From Trichobilharzia regenti (lineage: Eukaryota > Platyhelminthes > Trematoda > Strigeidida > Schistosomatidae), in assembly GCA_944472135.2 (NCBI GenBank), contig OX235262.1, positions 82,992,903-83,056,902 of the forward strand: a stretch of 64,000 bases of DNA, in the 5' to 3' direction. The notes beneath the pieces were generated by a model. The model was not told the origin of the DNA and did no database searches. It saw only the letters and a program-made list of their open reading frames with translations. Position numbers and translations under genes: made by a program. This document shows, piece by piece, positions 1-10,712 of this stretch. Position 1 is the stretch's first letter; every line of letters begins with the position of its first letter.

Positions 1-67
1 TCTGAACACGACAGTGTATTGATACCACTTCATGAACTAAATGTAATCACGATGCATGATAACTCAC

Positions 68-129
68 CTTAAGAAAATCAAAAATAGCCTGTTGAGCTTG
101 TATTTTCTCAGAGTTAGATATCAAGCTAT
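68..129 (-). CDS. TRAPPC11: TRAPPC11 exon 13 (residues 618-638), last in window
   Basis: This 62-base exon encodes SLISNSEKIQAQQAIFDFLK between a TATTTTAG acceptor and a GTGAGT donor. It aligns by length and hydrophobic pattern with the human stretch after LELLGR (KSRIEKNLINVLM). Similarity alone is weak, but phase, spacing and both splice sites agree. The gene continues left of the window in phase 0. Confidence 0.82.
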
Positions 130-612
130 CTAAAATACATTGAACAGAGGAAAATATAATAATTTTTGAAATACAAAATATACAGGAATAAAGCAAAGGT
201 GTTTTACAGATAACTTTTTTTTAAATAAATGAATGATGGTGACTTGTTCAATGAAATGAAAATTAATTCCAATCTACTAGTTAACTTTTTGCATCTCAGA
301 AATGTAGATGATCATATGCAACATACATACACACATACATACATACATAAATACACTTACAAAGGAAATGAACCAATAGAAATTACTTAAAATGCTTTAC
401 ATAACAACGAAAACAAGAAATACGCTAAGTGTAAAAATGTAGAATACATTGTGATGAAAATGCATATTCGTTTATTCAGATTGTCATGAATAGCATTCAT
501 CTAAGTGATGTTTAGGAATTTCCTATTCAGCATCCTCATTTTACTTCAAAAAAGAGAATGTGGGTCACGGCCAAAAAACATCCATGTAAACCACTAAACG
601 TTTAAATACTGA
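130..612. other. Intron 12 left part: AT-rich, no gene seen
   Basis: I see no recognisable gene here. There is a short acat/acac microsatellite at about 324-355; the rest is AT-rich intron. Confidence 0.6.
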
Positions 613-1089
613 CTAAGTGTAACTCAATCTTCCAAGGTTATTCCACACTTTTCTTGTATTTGGTGTGTGCTGTTGTTGTTGTTGTTGTTGACGTTGATTA
701 TGCTGATGACGATGAGTAGTCTTCATTTCAAAATGTCCAAACATAATACTTTCTAATGAAACAGTTGAAAATAAGCCATTTTGTTCCACAACCCCCTGAG
801 GAACTAATTTATCCAAGTCAAGATAACTACCAATAAAGGCTTTCTGTACTTCTTGAATAAATCGTGTACACTCAGAGTCAGCGGGATCATATTTACACTC
901 GTCAAACTTTTCTATCTCCTTCGGTTTATTAGATGATGATGATGATGTTGATGATATAAAATAAGAAAATCCAAAGCATTTTACTAGAAGACTCCATGGA
1001 AAACAGGAAAATAATCGGCAAGCGCATAGTTTATTAGAAGATTTTTTATAAGAGGAGTCTGTATTCACAGATTTCATGCTTCGTTTCAT
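613..1089 (-). CDS. Unassigned 158-codon ORF inside TRAPPC11 intron 12
   Basis: An ATG-started ORF runs antisense to the window within the intron between TRAPPC11 exons 12 and 13. I do not recognise the protein. The middle part (DECKYDPADSECTRFIQEVQ) has coding-like composition, while the flanks carry serine and glutamine runs encoded by GAT/TCA- and CAA-type triplet repeats. Exons 12 and 13 join in phase without it, so it is not needed as a TRAPPC11 exon; it could be a cassette exon, a nested gene, a retrocopy fragment or chance. No convincing donor site is seen near its end. Confidence 0.25.
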   Translation of the reverse strand: MKRSMKSVNTDSSYKKSSNKLCACRLFSCFPWSLLVKCFGFSYFISSTSSSSSNKPKEIEKFDECKYDPADSECTRFIQEVQKAFIGSYLDLDKLVPQGVVEQNGLFSTVSLESIMFGHFEMKTTHRHQHNQRQQQQQQQHTPNTRKVWNNLGRLSYT

Positions 1090-1460
1090 ACGTCCTGTTT
1101 CCTTTACTTAGTTATATTGTGGTAAATGTTTACACATTTAACTCCTTAATAGCTAGTTATTGGAATCGCACCATCTATTATTTGGTCCAACATGCAAATA
1201 ACTTTGCATAGACAGTCCGAAACATCCATTGTACATCTCAGATGTTAAATTAGAGAACTACACACAATTTTGATCACTTTGAAGGATATATACTCCATTT
1301 GGTATAACCATTTATTATTAACACAGAGAATACAAAGAAAGTATACAGAAAACAACTAACTATTCATCGTCCAGTCGATATACCCTATTGATCAGGCATG
1401 TGATTTCTGTTTAAAAATGACTGACCACAGATAAACTATGATTCTTACGAGTTGATCACA

Positions 1461-1815
1461 GATTGATATCAGTTAGACAGGACCATTGAAAGCCAGTGAG
1501 TACTGAACAGCCAGCTGTTTCATCCTAGTTTTGGGGATCATCGGCAGTACGCAATCACCTCTAGGGTTCGAATCCAAGACCTTCCGGTTACAATGCAAGC
1601 TCGTGTACCATTCAGCCACTGGGACCCGATTCAGTGGCCACTGCATGAATTCTAACTTCTACTGGATTCGTGATTTTGTGCGACCCCAACCATTGTCATA
1701 GGTGGGACATCCATCCTCACACGTAACATCTGGATGAGCCTCACTGGTCACGACTTCTCACTAGAACTCCAGGAAACTCTGTCCTGTACCAAGTCACTAG
1801 TGAGCATCAGATTAA
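1461..1815 (-). repeat. tRNA-derived SINE (Sm-alpha-like), minus orientation
   Basis: Read on the minus strand this carries an A-box-like stretch (GTGGCTGAATGG) and a B box (GGATTCGAACCC) about 40 bases apart, the split pol III promoter of a tRNA-derived SINE. The leader before it (TAATCTGATGCTCACTAGTG) and trailing AACTAGGATGAAACAGCTG segment recur at 8.1, 25.0, 39.1 and 63.0 kb. The resemblance to the schistosome Sm-alpha family is from memory. Confidence 0.75.
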
Positions 1816-2004
1816 TTTTCTATATAAGATTGGTCATTAGTATGTACTTTTGTTTTTTATTTAACTGAGTAATTTTCATGAACTTTATTTTATCATTGTT
1901 AACCATGTTAGTTGTAAAGCGGTTGTCAAGAAACTACGAAATGATATCATCTCGCGAAATTTGTCTTCTTAATGCCTTGTTCTAATTTTCTATAGTTTGG
2001 TTTG

Positions 2005-2120
2005 TAAATGGGTGTGAACTGCCGATGATTCCCAAAACTAGGATGAAACAGCTGTCCAGTCCTCCAGTGCCCATTTTAATGGTTCTCTAGCTGATATCAA
2101 TCTGTGATCAACTCGTTAAA
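2005..2120 (+). repeat. SINE 3' segment, inverted relative to 1461-1815
   Basis: The segment CCCAAAACTAGGATGAAACA through CTAGCTGATATCAATCTGTG is the reverse complement of the start of the SINE at 1461-1815. Together they form a 200-base-loop inverted pair; the same arrangement occurs at 6.5 and 63.0 kb. Confidence 0.65.
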
Positions 2121-2374
2121 AACAAAACTAACCCTTACAAACCAAACTATAGAAAACACTATGATTCACCTAAAGTACTTTAAACAACTCTAACAATTTC
2201 ACAGTATAACTACTCTTTGACGAATACCTTCATATGAGAAAAGATATAAATTTTATTTTTATTTTTGATCGCAGCTTGATTCCACACTGTATTTTTTTGG
2301 TACAGGTATGGAATTTTCAGCATGTGATATCGGTAGCCAAAAGTTTGCAGGCTGACCATCGATATCAGGTGTGC

Positions 2375-2455
2375 GTCCGCAAAGGGGTTAAACCTCGGAC
2401 CATGTGCATGGTCGGCGATATTCCTAACCACTGTGCCACCGACGCATCCTTCGGG
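2375..2455 (-). repeat. tRNA-like SINE head fragment
   Basis: On the minus strand GTCGGTGGCACAGTGGTTAG followed by a GGTTTAACCCC B-box-like motif matches the tRNA-like head of the SINEs at 22.4 and 33.6 kb. The RTE-like body of that family is not evident here. Confidence 0.55.
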
Positions 2456-2553
2456 CATTGTGAACACGTCCTTTATGTGGAATTTTTATTATTTTCTTGT
2501 CTCTAGCATAATTCTTATCCAATCATTATAACCATTTACTTATGTTAAACTAT

Positions 2554-3045
2554 AAAGATTTCATCAGCATTGGAGAACACTGGAACTCTCTGGAAGCTAA
2601 TTGGACAGAAACCTGCATAAACATCTTAGGCAAGATGAAGTGAGGAAAGTAATAGCTTTTCTCTACGGACACCTGGAACAGATTGAAGCAGATGGAGAGC
2701 AGTGAAAGATAATGAAGAAACCCCAATGTGATCAAAGAGGTAAAACAAAAGAAACACTGGGTTGATCACTTCAGAGGAGTCTTGAATTGAACGCCCCACT
2801 TGCAACTCATCCAGAAATAATATCAGCGGACAAAAACTATGATTGAACATCTAACCTCCAACACACAGAAGTCTTGAAGGTCATAAAGCATCAAGATTAG
2901 ACAGGAGCTCGGCAGAAGAAGCACTGAAAACGCACAGACACGCTCATACAAATACCGCAGGCGTAAAAGGAAGGAAAGGTGCCTGCCGATTGGAAGAAAA
3001 GCTACCTTGTCAAACTGCCAAAGAACAAATGCTTAAACCCTAAGT
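2554..3045 (+). mobile_element. Degenerate RTE LINE fragment
   Basis: Broken frames match the linker and early RT region of the RTE at 29.8 kb: the counterparts of EKHWNNLKTVWSQTCIEILG, KHWAEHFKRLLNRP, EVLNAIKMLK and GKVPEDWKNGYLFKLPK appear as GKVPADWKKSYLVKLPKNK and diverged forms, with many stops and indels. It is an old internal fragment in the sense opposite to the host gene. Confidence 0.75.
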
Positions 3046-3971
3046 TCCACTCGAAACCCAATAAGCAAATAATAATAATGATATTTATGAATAGATACGT
3101 GAAAGTCTCCGAAGGTACAGCTCTGTACATCAGAAATCATTTGCACAAAGTGATATTTTATCGCCACTATCACACTTAAGTTATTCCGACTTTAAAAGAA
3201 TCAACATAATGTGTTAGTTTCTTGTATAACATAAACCACAGACTATTTCACATAAAATACCTCTCTTATTCAAGACAACGCAATATCTTAAAAGATATTA
3301 GTGTGTGTTATTCGGCTAAGATTTTGACAGAAAGGCAATGTGTTTGTAATCCAACATATCCTAACCTCCCCTCCCGGACGTACTAATCTTGGAAAACTGC
3401 CTACCAAACCAGCATTAAGTGTGATTAATAGTTTTTTTAATTGCAAAAACCATAAACTTGGCAATTACTTTGCATCAATATTACTTCTATATGTCTATAT
3501 CTCATACTTGAAAAGCTGCACTCATATAATAGTGAAGTACTACATTTGGTAGCTTCTAAGGTTTCCTAGATCAGGTAAGGACTCCTAGGCTAGAGTCATC
3601 AGGATGCTTCGAATCAATAATTAGAGACTGATGGTAATATAATACTTAAAATCGCTCGCTATGCTATGGAGTATCCACTTCTTGAGAACATCGAACATCT
3701 TCCAGATTCTAGAAATTCTCCTCCTTCACATTTCCGCCTATCGGAATTACACTACATGTCTGTTCTCTACTTTCAAGTATGCTTTTCCGATGTATGGCAA
3801 CCCTTGCACAAACTTCTACCTTGATGAATCAATCAATCCTTTGTCAATGTCTATAAAGTAAAGTAATCAGGCAAAAGTTTTTAAATCTGTATCTAAGAGC
3901 ATATTTTGTTGGTTAACTGTAAAATCATATTCACTTAGAGGAGGCAAAGGCCCAAATTCCTTTTATCATTG
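3046..3971. other. Intron 12 stretch, nothing recognised
   Basis: This AT-rich stretch has only short ORFs without recognisable motifs, and no SINE boxes or LINE frames that I can see. Confidence 0.5.
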
Positions 3972-4231
3972 AATTGGTGGATGGTGACTAGCAGTGGAAT
4001 CCAGGATGCGCATTTCGTCCTATTTGTGACTCGTCATCTGGATGTACCTGCATTTCCCGATGAGTGATGATGTCCCCACCAAGACTCGAACCCAGTCCCT
4101 TTGATTTCAAACGCCTGAAGCGTTATCCACTCGGTGGGAACATCATCACTCACTGGGAAATGCAGCTGACGAGTCCCAAATAGGACGAAATGCGCAACCT
4201 GGATTCCATTGCTAGTCACCATCCATCAATT
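3972..4231. repeat. Fold-back SINE: two inverted arms around a tRNA-like centre
   Basis: The arms at 3972-4072 and 4139-4231 are reverse complements, from AATTGGTGGATGGTGACTAG on the left to CTAGTCACCATCCATCAATT on the right, with an extra 11-12 bases in the left arm. The 65-base centre, read on the minus strand, starts TCCCACCGAGTGGATAACGC and ends GGGTTCGAGTCTTGGTGGGG; the ends pair like an acceptor stem and carry A- and B-box-like motifs. It looks like a tRNA-related SINE duplicated head to head around a shared head. Confidence 0.8.
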
Positions 4232-4697
4232 AAATACTAATTAAATGCCCAGACATCGTCGAAGTATCTGCACAAGAAGACGACATGTCAACCTGAGACC
4301 AAGCACTACGATCCAATCAATCGACGAGAAAATCTAATATTTAATCAAATCATTTATCATACCAAAACCAATTTTCCATTGTACGAATAAAACTAGAGGT
4401 CCTGGGTTCGACCCTCCTTATACAGATGTGGACTACTGAAAAATACTTCTATTGTGATGTGAACCAGCTGGCTGTTATTGAAAAAAAGTTATTCTTTGAT
4501 AGAAACCATTATCATCTAGTTATGAAAGCTTAATCGTGTAATCGAAGAGGCTAACTACTACTAAAAACACTTCCACTTTGCATTAATATTTTTCTAACAA
4601 AAGAAAAAGAAAACAGTCAAAAAAAAATTGAAAGTACGGCAGTTTGCTAGACAATAAATTAACTTTGTCAAAAGAAATCTGAAACTAAAGAACTTAC
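4232..4697. other. Intron 12 stretch, nothing recognised
   Basis: No coding or repeat signature is clear. A short GGGTTCGACCC motif near 4403 could be a relic of another tRNA-derived SINE. Confidence 0.4.
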
Positions 4698-4762
4698 TAG
4701 GACCAAGTAGTTCCAAACATGAGGACAGAAATATTGTGGGTTGAGCGACTATGTATGCACAC
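4698..4762 (-). CDS. TRAPPC11: TRAPPC11 exon 12 (residues 596-618)
   Basis: This 65-base exon encodes CAYIVAQPTIFLSSCLELLGP, aligning with the human CSYLMAQ and LELLGR blocks. The acceptor is ATTTTAG and the donor A|GTAAGT. It is isolated between repeats. Confidence 0.9.
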
Positions 4763-5015
4763 CTAAAATGTAATCAATATTTTAATTATAACATATGAAT
4801 CATACAATGCAGCTGCAATCAAATATTTGGACTACTACTACTGTAGATAGAAGAGGTATAGAGGAAGCTGACAGTCTTTTGCCACCAGTAACAGATTGTT
4901 AAAAAAGAAAATACTAACACAAATGAAATAAATTATATGACTGCTTTTTCTGATTTGAACTTTAAGAAGATAATTTTGTCGTCGCTTGCACTTCGAATGA
5001 GACATAGGGCTACAA

Positions 5016-6240
5016 CCTAGATAAAAAACTTCAACCGGAACAAGATGGATTCAGGAGAAACAAATCATGTATTGATCAAATCCTCACTCTACGGATCATC
5101 ATTGAACAAAGCTTGGAATGGCAGTCACCTCTCCACCTCACTCAACTTCATCGACTTTGAAAAGGCCTTCGACAGCGTCGATCGAGAGGTGATTTGGAAA
5201 CTTATTCGCTACTACGGGGTCCCATCGACAATTATACATCTCATCCAACAGTTAGTTGTACGACAATGCTGCATGCCAAGTAATCCACAACACGAAACTT
5301 ACGGAAGCCTTCGAAGTGAGGATGGGGGTGAGACACGGCTGCCTACTATCACCAATGATCTTCCTGATTGCAGCAGATTGGATAATGCGACAGACAACAG
5401 GCAATGAGGAAACAGGCATAAAATAGACTCACACAAAAAATCTGGAGGATCTGGACTTCGCCGATGATATACGCCTGATTTCCCACAAACTGGAAGATAT
5501 GCAAGTGATGAAAAGCAACAAGTTGGCAGAAGAAGCATCAAAGATAGGACATCACTTCAGGTGAACATAGGTAAAACAGAGGTGATGAAGATTCCTGGCC
5601 AACACCAACACCAGCAACAACAACAGACAACAACCAGCCAGCATAAATGGGAGGAACCTGAAAGAAACAACTTCCTTCACCTACCTGGGAAATATCGTTT
5701 CAACTACATGCGAAACTAACGAGGATATCAAAGCAAGAATCGGAAAAGCAAGACAAGTTTTGTGTTGAGATCAACAGCTCTCAGTATCAAAAATAAGATC
5801 CGGATTTTCAACTCCAATGTGAAGTCAGTCAGTGCTACTATACGGATCAGAGACTTGGAGAGTCATAAAGAGCATCTCAAACAAACTACAGACCTTCATT
5901 AACAGCTGTCTTCGATCAGTACTCAAGAACAGACGGCCAGAAAAGATCAGCGACAGAGATCTCTGGGAGCGAACCAACCTAGCAGGAACCAATTGTGCAA
6001 CAAATAGGCAGGAAGAAATGGAGATGAACTGGCCATACTCTGAGGAAACCATCAAGTGACATCACTAGACAAGCCATAGCTCGAGTGGAACCCAAAAGCG
6101 AGGTCATGTAAAGAGGATATGAAGGCATTTGGACAGACTTGGAGCCAGGTGAAAACTCTAGCAGAGAACCGAACGTAATGGAGACGCGCGGCTGAAGCCC
6201 TATGTTCCTCTAAAAATTAAAGGAAATAATAATAATACGG
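5016..6240 (+). mobile_element. 5'-truncated RTE LINE copy, frameshifted
   Basis: Very close in sequence to the 3' half of the RTE at 31.55-32.78 kb. It begins inside the RT domain (CGGAACAAGATGGATTCAGG), keeps the DFEKAFDSVDREVIWKLIRY block and the C-terminal LLYGSETWRVIKSISNKLQ block, but has several indels and stops. It ends in the RTE 3' signature GAAGCCCTATGTTCCTCTA and a short (AAT) tail, typical of RTE-clade elements. Target duplications were not found. Confidence 0.88.
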
Positions 6241-6544
6241 CTACAAACTTTTGAAGTTTTATTAATGGTTCTGCTGTATTTACAGAGTATGGCTGCTTCC
6301 CTTATGCCTAGTCTCCCCCTCCTTCTACATTTACCAAAGAATAATATACTAAGCAACGTTTGATAATGCGTTCCTCCGGAATCGAACTCGAATGAGCTTT
6401 CTACCCTTGAACCACCGACGAATTCATAAAAATCTCAGACATCCTTAGTCTTTCTCTTGTAAAATGTTAATTAGAGAACTGTAGCATATAGAAAAATGAT
6501 AGCTTTGAATTCTATGCCAAAATTTGTCATAATCTATTTGTTTG
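6241..6544. other. Intron 11/12 spacer, nothing recognised
   Basis: No gene or clear repeat is visible; the exon 12 boundary lies well to the left. Confidence 0.4.
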
Positions 6545-6830
6545 TCGAGTTTGACGCAAGGATTGATATCAGTTAGAAAACCACTGTAAACCAAAGAGTA
6601 ATGGACAACTGTTTCCTTATCCTAGTTCGGCAATCATCGGCAGTACACACCCATCGCCAGGGTTCGAACCTTCCGGTTACAAGGTAAGCTCATAGACCAT
6701 TCAGCCACTGGGATCCAATTCAATAACTCATGGGTACTGCCGACGATTCCCCAACTAGGATGAAACAGCTGTCCTGGTTTTCAATGGTTCTCTAACTGAT
6801 GTCAATTCGTGGGCAAACTCGAAAAAACCA
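6545..6830 (-). repeat. SINE with inverted partial copy attached
   Basis: A minus-oriented Sm-alpha-like SINE (GGTTCGAACC B box, CCACTGGGATCC head complement) runs directly into a plus-oriented 3' segment (CCCCAACTAGGATGAAACAG to TCTAACTGATGTCAATTCG). The two outer ends are inverted repeats of about 90 bases, with the tRNA-like head in the loop. Confidence 0.65.
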
Positions 6831-7609
6831 ATCTAATCCTAACAAATTAACTTTTTTAAGTAATTCTATTTGTCTGTAGATGACTGAATAATAAGTATTT
6901 CCATATCCTCAAAGAATGTATATCAGAGGAGAAAGTCACTGCTGATAAGATAAGTACACTCAATTGAGCAACTTTTGAAGTCTCATAATATAAGATCACA
7001 CCCAAAGATCAAAATATGATCATATACCATAGTTATCCGTCTATTTAACAAATAATAAATAAAAACGGTACTTAGATAAGCTAGATAAATCCTTACCAAT
7101 GATCTCAAGACTATCCACCATGAAAGAAGTCCGTTATAAGCTTAGGGACCCAAGTCTATAGTATATTCATTTTAATTAACAGAATACCATATTTAATCTC
7201 AAATAAGGGTAGGGTTCTTTAAAAATCAGTTTATCCTCTGTTTGAAAAAAATGCGAAAATACCACTCTAAATGTAGATAACTAGAGAGTCACTAATGATG
7301 ACAATAAGCTCTAACAGAAATAAACCACAGATCCCTAAGCTTTTTGATATTGCTAAGAAACATTTATCGCAACGTACACAGAGTGCTTCGGTAGCATGTT
7401 ATGGATAAAATAGTGATCATGTGGTGCTTTTGATGGTCAGGTGAAATTGTTCCGTATACGAGATTAACGGATTATCTTTAATAATGTTAGATAACGAGAA
7501 CTTAATACGCTTTTTGTCTTGATTAACGCAAAACTCTAATTCCTAACAGTTAGCCAAAGATAGCATATTTATAGTTTCCAACTAATAACCAAGTTTCATG
7601 ACTGACTGA
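6831..7609. other. Intron 11 stretch, nothing recognised
   Basis: No coding frame, splice pair or repeat family was recognised. Confidence 0.4.
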
Positions 7610-7890
7610 ATTTCAATATAGTACTTTGTACAGAAGTGGAGCAATTCACGTTGCCACAATCCATGCAACACGTTTAGAAATAAAGGAGATTCAAAAGGAC
7701 TTCAATAAACACAAAATAAGCAGGAGAAAGAAAAGTAACATGGAAAAACATGAGAGTTAAATGAATATGAGAAACCACAGAAAGTGAATGAATCTGTGCC
7801 ATATTGTGAACAATTTAGAGCTACATCACCCAAAGTGTCAAGCCATTGACTCTTAGCATTCTGAGTACCCCACAACCAGGCAGTCTAAAC
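7610..7890 (-). mobile_element. Very diverged 3' end of the second RTE lineage
   Basis: The order of sequence blocks (a TTTGTACAGAAGTGGAGCA block, an A-rich block, then AACAATTTAGAGCTACATCA) follows that of 8876-9156 and of the reverse complement of 29170-29465, but with many substitutions. It is an old fragment. Confidence 0.5.
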
Positions 7891-8049
7891 TTCCCTATGT
7901 GGCTTAAATCAACAGTCAGTCAAAAATTTCACGGTATCATGCCATGTTTTTATTTGGCCAGTTTTTTGTGAAAAATACATCATCAATAAATGCGCATTCT
8001 TTTCAACATGAATACATATACAAAGTTTAATTGCATGGTGGATTTCATC

Positions 8050-8375
8050 ATGAGCTGATATCAGTTAAAGAATCACTGACAAACCTGGGAGTACTGGACA
8101 GCTGTTTCGTCCTGGTCTGGGACTCTTCATTAGTACGCACCCACACTGCGGGGCTAGAGTCCAGGACCTGCTGGCTATAAGGTGAGCTTGTAGACCACTG
8201 ATCCAATGGTCCTTGAATTCTGACTTCTCCCAAATCACGACATGGCGCGACCATTTCGCAATGTCTTCTTCGATGAGTTACTGCCTCATCTTTGACCTGC
8301 TGTACCCTACTGGTCACGGCTCCCCACTAGAACTCCAGGTTAACTGCCTGAATAGGGCCAGTCGCTAGTGAGCAT
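8050..8375 (-). repeat. Sm-alpha-like tRNA-derived SINE
   Basis: Minus-oriented copy with the same block order as 25.0 kb: leader complement, a diverged tRNA-like head and the TGATATCAGTTAAAGAATCA end. The B box region is altered (GGGCTAGAGTCC on the plus strand), so its pol III promoter is probably dead. Confidence 0.7.
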
Positions 8376-8465
8376 CAGGTTTAAAGTTTAATTTAAACTT
8401 TAATTTAAATTTAATTGATTAAAATTAATTAATTAAACTTTAAATTAAAATTTAATTAACCACAC
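8376..8465. repeat. AT-only self-complementary tract
   Basis: About 80 bases made almost entirely of TTTAAATTTAATT-like units with internal palindromes directly follow the SINE. It looks like slippage of a SINE-adjacent AT tail. Confidence 0.55.
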
Positions 8466-8875
8466 CTTTGAAGCCGTAACCCTATTTAGCACGGAAGAGA
8501 CATTCCAATGTAACTGCACTCAACAAATGCGTATCCCATGAAATAAAAGACAACTATGCAAATTCTGATGACGTGATGATGAATGCAGAGATTACACATC
8601 AAATCCAAGGTATATATCCTCCCTCACTGATCTTTCTTTTAGACATTGGGAAATACCGTCTTTAAAATGCTTTCTTTGCAAGCACACAAACTGAGAAATA
8701 GTCATTTTTTTATCTGAAAGACTATGTATAGTAACTGTTACAGAATTAAAACAAATGATACAAACTGCACTCATCAGAAAAAAGGACTGATAGAATTCGA
8801 CTGAATAATGTACCATAAAATAGTTTACGTTTGCATTGATGATACAATGATAGAATGCTCGCCGCCAACCACGCA
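8466..8875. other. Intron 11 stretch, nothing certain
   Basis: Two overlapping minus-strand frames of about 95-100 codons exist but show no recognisable domain, and neither matches the next conserved TRAPPC11 block. Confidence 0.4.
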
Positions 8876-9156
8876 TGTAGCTGACTGACAGGTTTCAACA
8901 TAGAACTTTGCACCGATATGCAGCAGTTCGAGTCACCACACTCCATGTAGCATATGAAGCAAGAGAAGAAAGTAAAAAGAAATGTAAAATAGAGACAGTA
9001 AACAGGGATATGAGGCAGAAAGAATAGTAATATCGAAGAACAATGTAGTTTCATTGGGTATTATAAGTCACAAGGGGTGGATGTATCTGCACCAGCCATT
9101 GAGAACAATTTTGAGATATATCACCAATTGTCTCCAGCCATTGGTGTTTACCGTCC
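8876..9156 (-). mobile_element. 3' end of a second RTE lineage
   Basis: This segment is the reverse complement of the 3' end of the RTE-like fragment at 29.2-29.46 kb: ACATAGAACTTTGCACCGAT, then CAGTTCGAGTCACCACACTC, then the strand encoding DMAQN-like residues. It is 5'-truncated to the last 280 bases. Confidence 0.7.
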
Positions 9157-9345
9157 TCAGGACCCCACCCATGTAGCTAGGGTTTGGTTCCCGGTGGATG
9201 CACCCCTGAACCTCCCTTGACCGGTAGTAAGCCCGGTAAGAGAGAAAGTTAGGCGTAAGGCAAGCAACCTCACCCTGTTAAAACAACACCATAGCGCTAC
9301 TGAAATTTCAAGACTCAAGCCTGAAGCGTTATGTCCCACTGGAAA
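9157..9345 (+). repeat. SINE with RTE-like body, plus orientation
   Basis: A degenerate tRNA-like B box (GGGTTTGGTTCCCGG) is followed by GACCGGTAGTAAGCCCGGTA, AGCAACCTCACCCTGTTAAA and the RTE-type 3' end GTCCCACTGGAAACGCAAAG. The same blocks appear, in minus orientation, in the SINEs at 22.4 and 33.6 kb and in the 5' leader of the RTE at 59.6 kb. Confidence 0.6.
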
Positions 9346-9413
9346 CGCAAAGGAATAACACTAAAATGGGTTCAAACAGTACATAACAGAGAAAAAGGAC
9401 GCATACGACTTAC

Positions 9414-9494
9414 GTTACAATTCGTTTCAGTGTGAAAGAGTACAGGGACCACCATTTCTCGTTACGATATTCATTGATCACACTCAAATAACAA
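9414..9494 (-). CDS. TRAPPC11: TRAPPC11 exon 11 (residues 569-596)
   Basis: This exon encodes CYLSVINEYRNEKWWSLYS and ends KRIVT. The EYRNEKWW motif aligns with human DYRSEGWW. The acceptor is TTTCTAG and the donor AC|GTAAGT. Its 81 bases give the phase needed by both neighbours. Confidence 0.92.
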
Positions 9495-9537
9495 CTAGAA
9501 ACAAATTAGTTAGGCTGTTTCTTTTTTTAAAAATTAC

Positions 9538-9592
9538 CTCAGGGCTTTATCGTAATCCTGTTTATCATAATATTCTGAACCCATTAAAATAC
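9538..9592 (-). CDS. TRAPPC11: TRAPPC11 exon 10 (residues 551-569)
   Basis: This exon is only 55 bases long. It encodes ILMGSEYYDKQDYDKAL, matching the human MGEEYYYAKDYTKAL block. The acceptor is TTTTTAG and the donor AG|GTAATT. The next intron is 43 bases. Confidence 0.93.
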
Positions 9593-10039
9593 CTAAAAAG
9601 TAAAATATGGCGACGAAAAGTTGGAAATGATAAAATTACCGACAAATCTCAATGATATAATAAATAAATGATATTATTCATTATTTTAAGATTGCCAGTC
9701 AATGGAAATATGAAAGGAATAACGAACGATCGTAAAATCCATCGTCAAAACCGAATAAGTTGTGAACTGAACTTGAAAAGACATTACTAGGATTTATATC
9801 ACAGAGGCACCTTCAATTTTTCTTCTAACATATACTGAGAGAATTTTGAATAACGCCTGCTCAGTCAGTATACACTCAACTTGAAAACACATCTAGAAGC
9901 TCCAAAAATTAGGTGACACTTATAAACCAGCGTACAAACGATACTAGACAGTGAAGTCACAATCACACGTGTTACACAATGTTATAATCATCTACGCAAG
10001 CACTTATAACTTTGAAATTCAAATAATAGGTGGGGATTC
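9593..10039. other. Intron 9 stretch, nothing recognised
   Basis: This AT-rich intron sequence shows no repeat signature I recognise. Confidence 0.4.
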
Positions 10040-10195
10040 AACTTAATTTAGAGAACTGTTCATTCAAGGGAGCACTGAACAACTGTTTCGTCCTGGTTTG
10101 GGACTCTTCATCAGTACGCACCCACCGGGGTTCGAACCCAGGACCTTCTGGTTACAACGCAAGCTCATAGACCATTGAGCCACTGGTACCCTTAT
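10040..10195 (-). repeat. Short Sm-alpha-like SINE copy
   Basis: It contains CCGGGGTTCGAACCCAGGAC and CATTGAGCCACTGGTACCC, the complement of a tRNA-like head with an intact B box, plus the CTGTTTCGTCCTGGTTTGGG segment. The leader present in longer copies is missing. Confidence 0.7.
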
Positions 10196-10712
10196 AAGGA
10201 ACTGTTCATTCAAGAAATTTCATTCACCTGAAACTTTCCATATTCAGTTCTGTGACCAACTTAAAACGTAGAAAAGAAAAGTAATTTACATCTTAAGGTG
10301 TTGACTTTGTGGGAATTCTGGCTGATACCAAGATAGATATCGTGGTGAACCAACATCCCTTCTAGAGAAGCAGGAAGTTACCCGGGGTGTTCAATGCTTA
10401 TCCAAGTAGTATCGACCTTTAATGAAATAAATCCTGTAATTTAAATCTATTAATGTTGGTTGGTAATTCATCATGTTGATGGTCTTTACACTTAGCCTTC
10501 AAAAATGTTCTTGTATATTTTTCAAACTGCACAAACTTCCTCTGTTTGCCACCTTCATCTCTAATTCTTCTGTCATTACCATTTTGAGAAGTACAGGACT
10601 CAAGATATTTTGGAAAACGAAAGCATTAGATCGTTACTTTGGGGTGACAACTCCTCTCTTACGAGATAGGATAGTTTAAGTATGGGTAAAAGATTCGAAT
10701 ACAAAAACTCAC
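10196..10712. other. Intron 9 stretch, nothing recognised
   Basis: A 68-codon plus-strand frame (10473-10679) has no recognisable motif and runs against the host gene; I treat it as chance. Confidence 0.4.

Noticed and set aside
324..355. Repeated acat units as a CRISPR-like or structured array
   Set aside because: It is a plain tetranucleotide microsatellite in an intron of a eukaryotic gene.
4074..4140. Possible functional tRNA gene in the centre of the fold-back
   Set aside because: Ends pair and A/B boxes are present, but the anticodon arm does not fold into a normal 7-base loop and SINE arms flank it; better read as a SINE head.
8376..8465. AT-rich palindromic tract as a replication origin or regulatory site
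   Set aside because: It directly follows a SINE and consists of simple TTTAAAT-type units; slippage of an AT tail is the simpler explanation.
8592..9054. Two overlapping minus-strand frames of about 100 codons
   Set aside because: They overlap an RTE 3' end and do not match the TRAPPC11 block expected between exons 11 and 12, which was found at 4698-4762.
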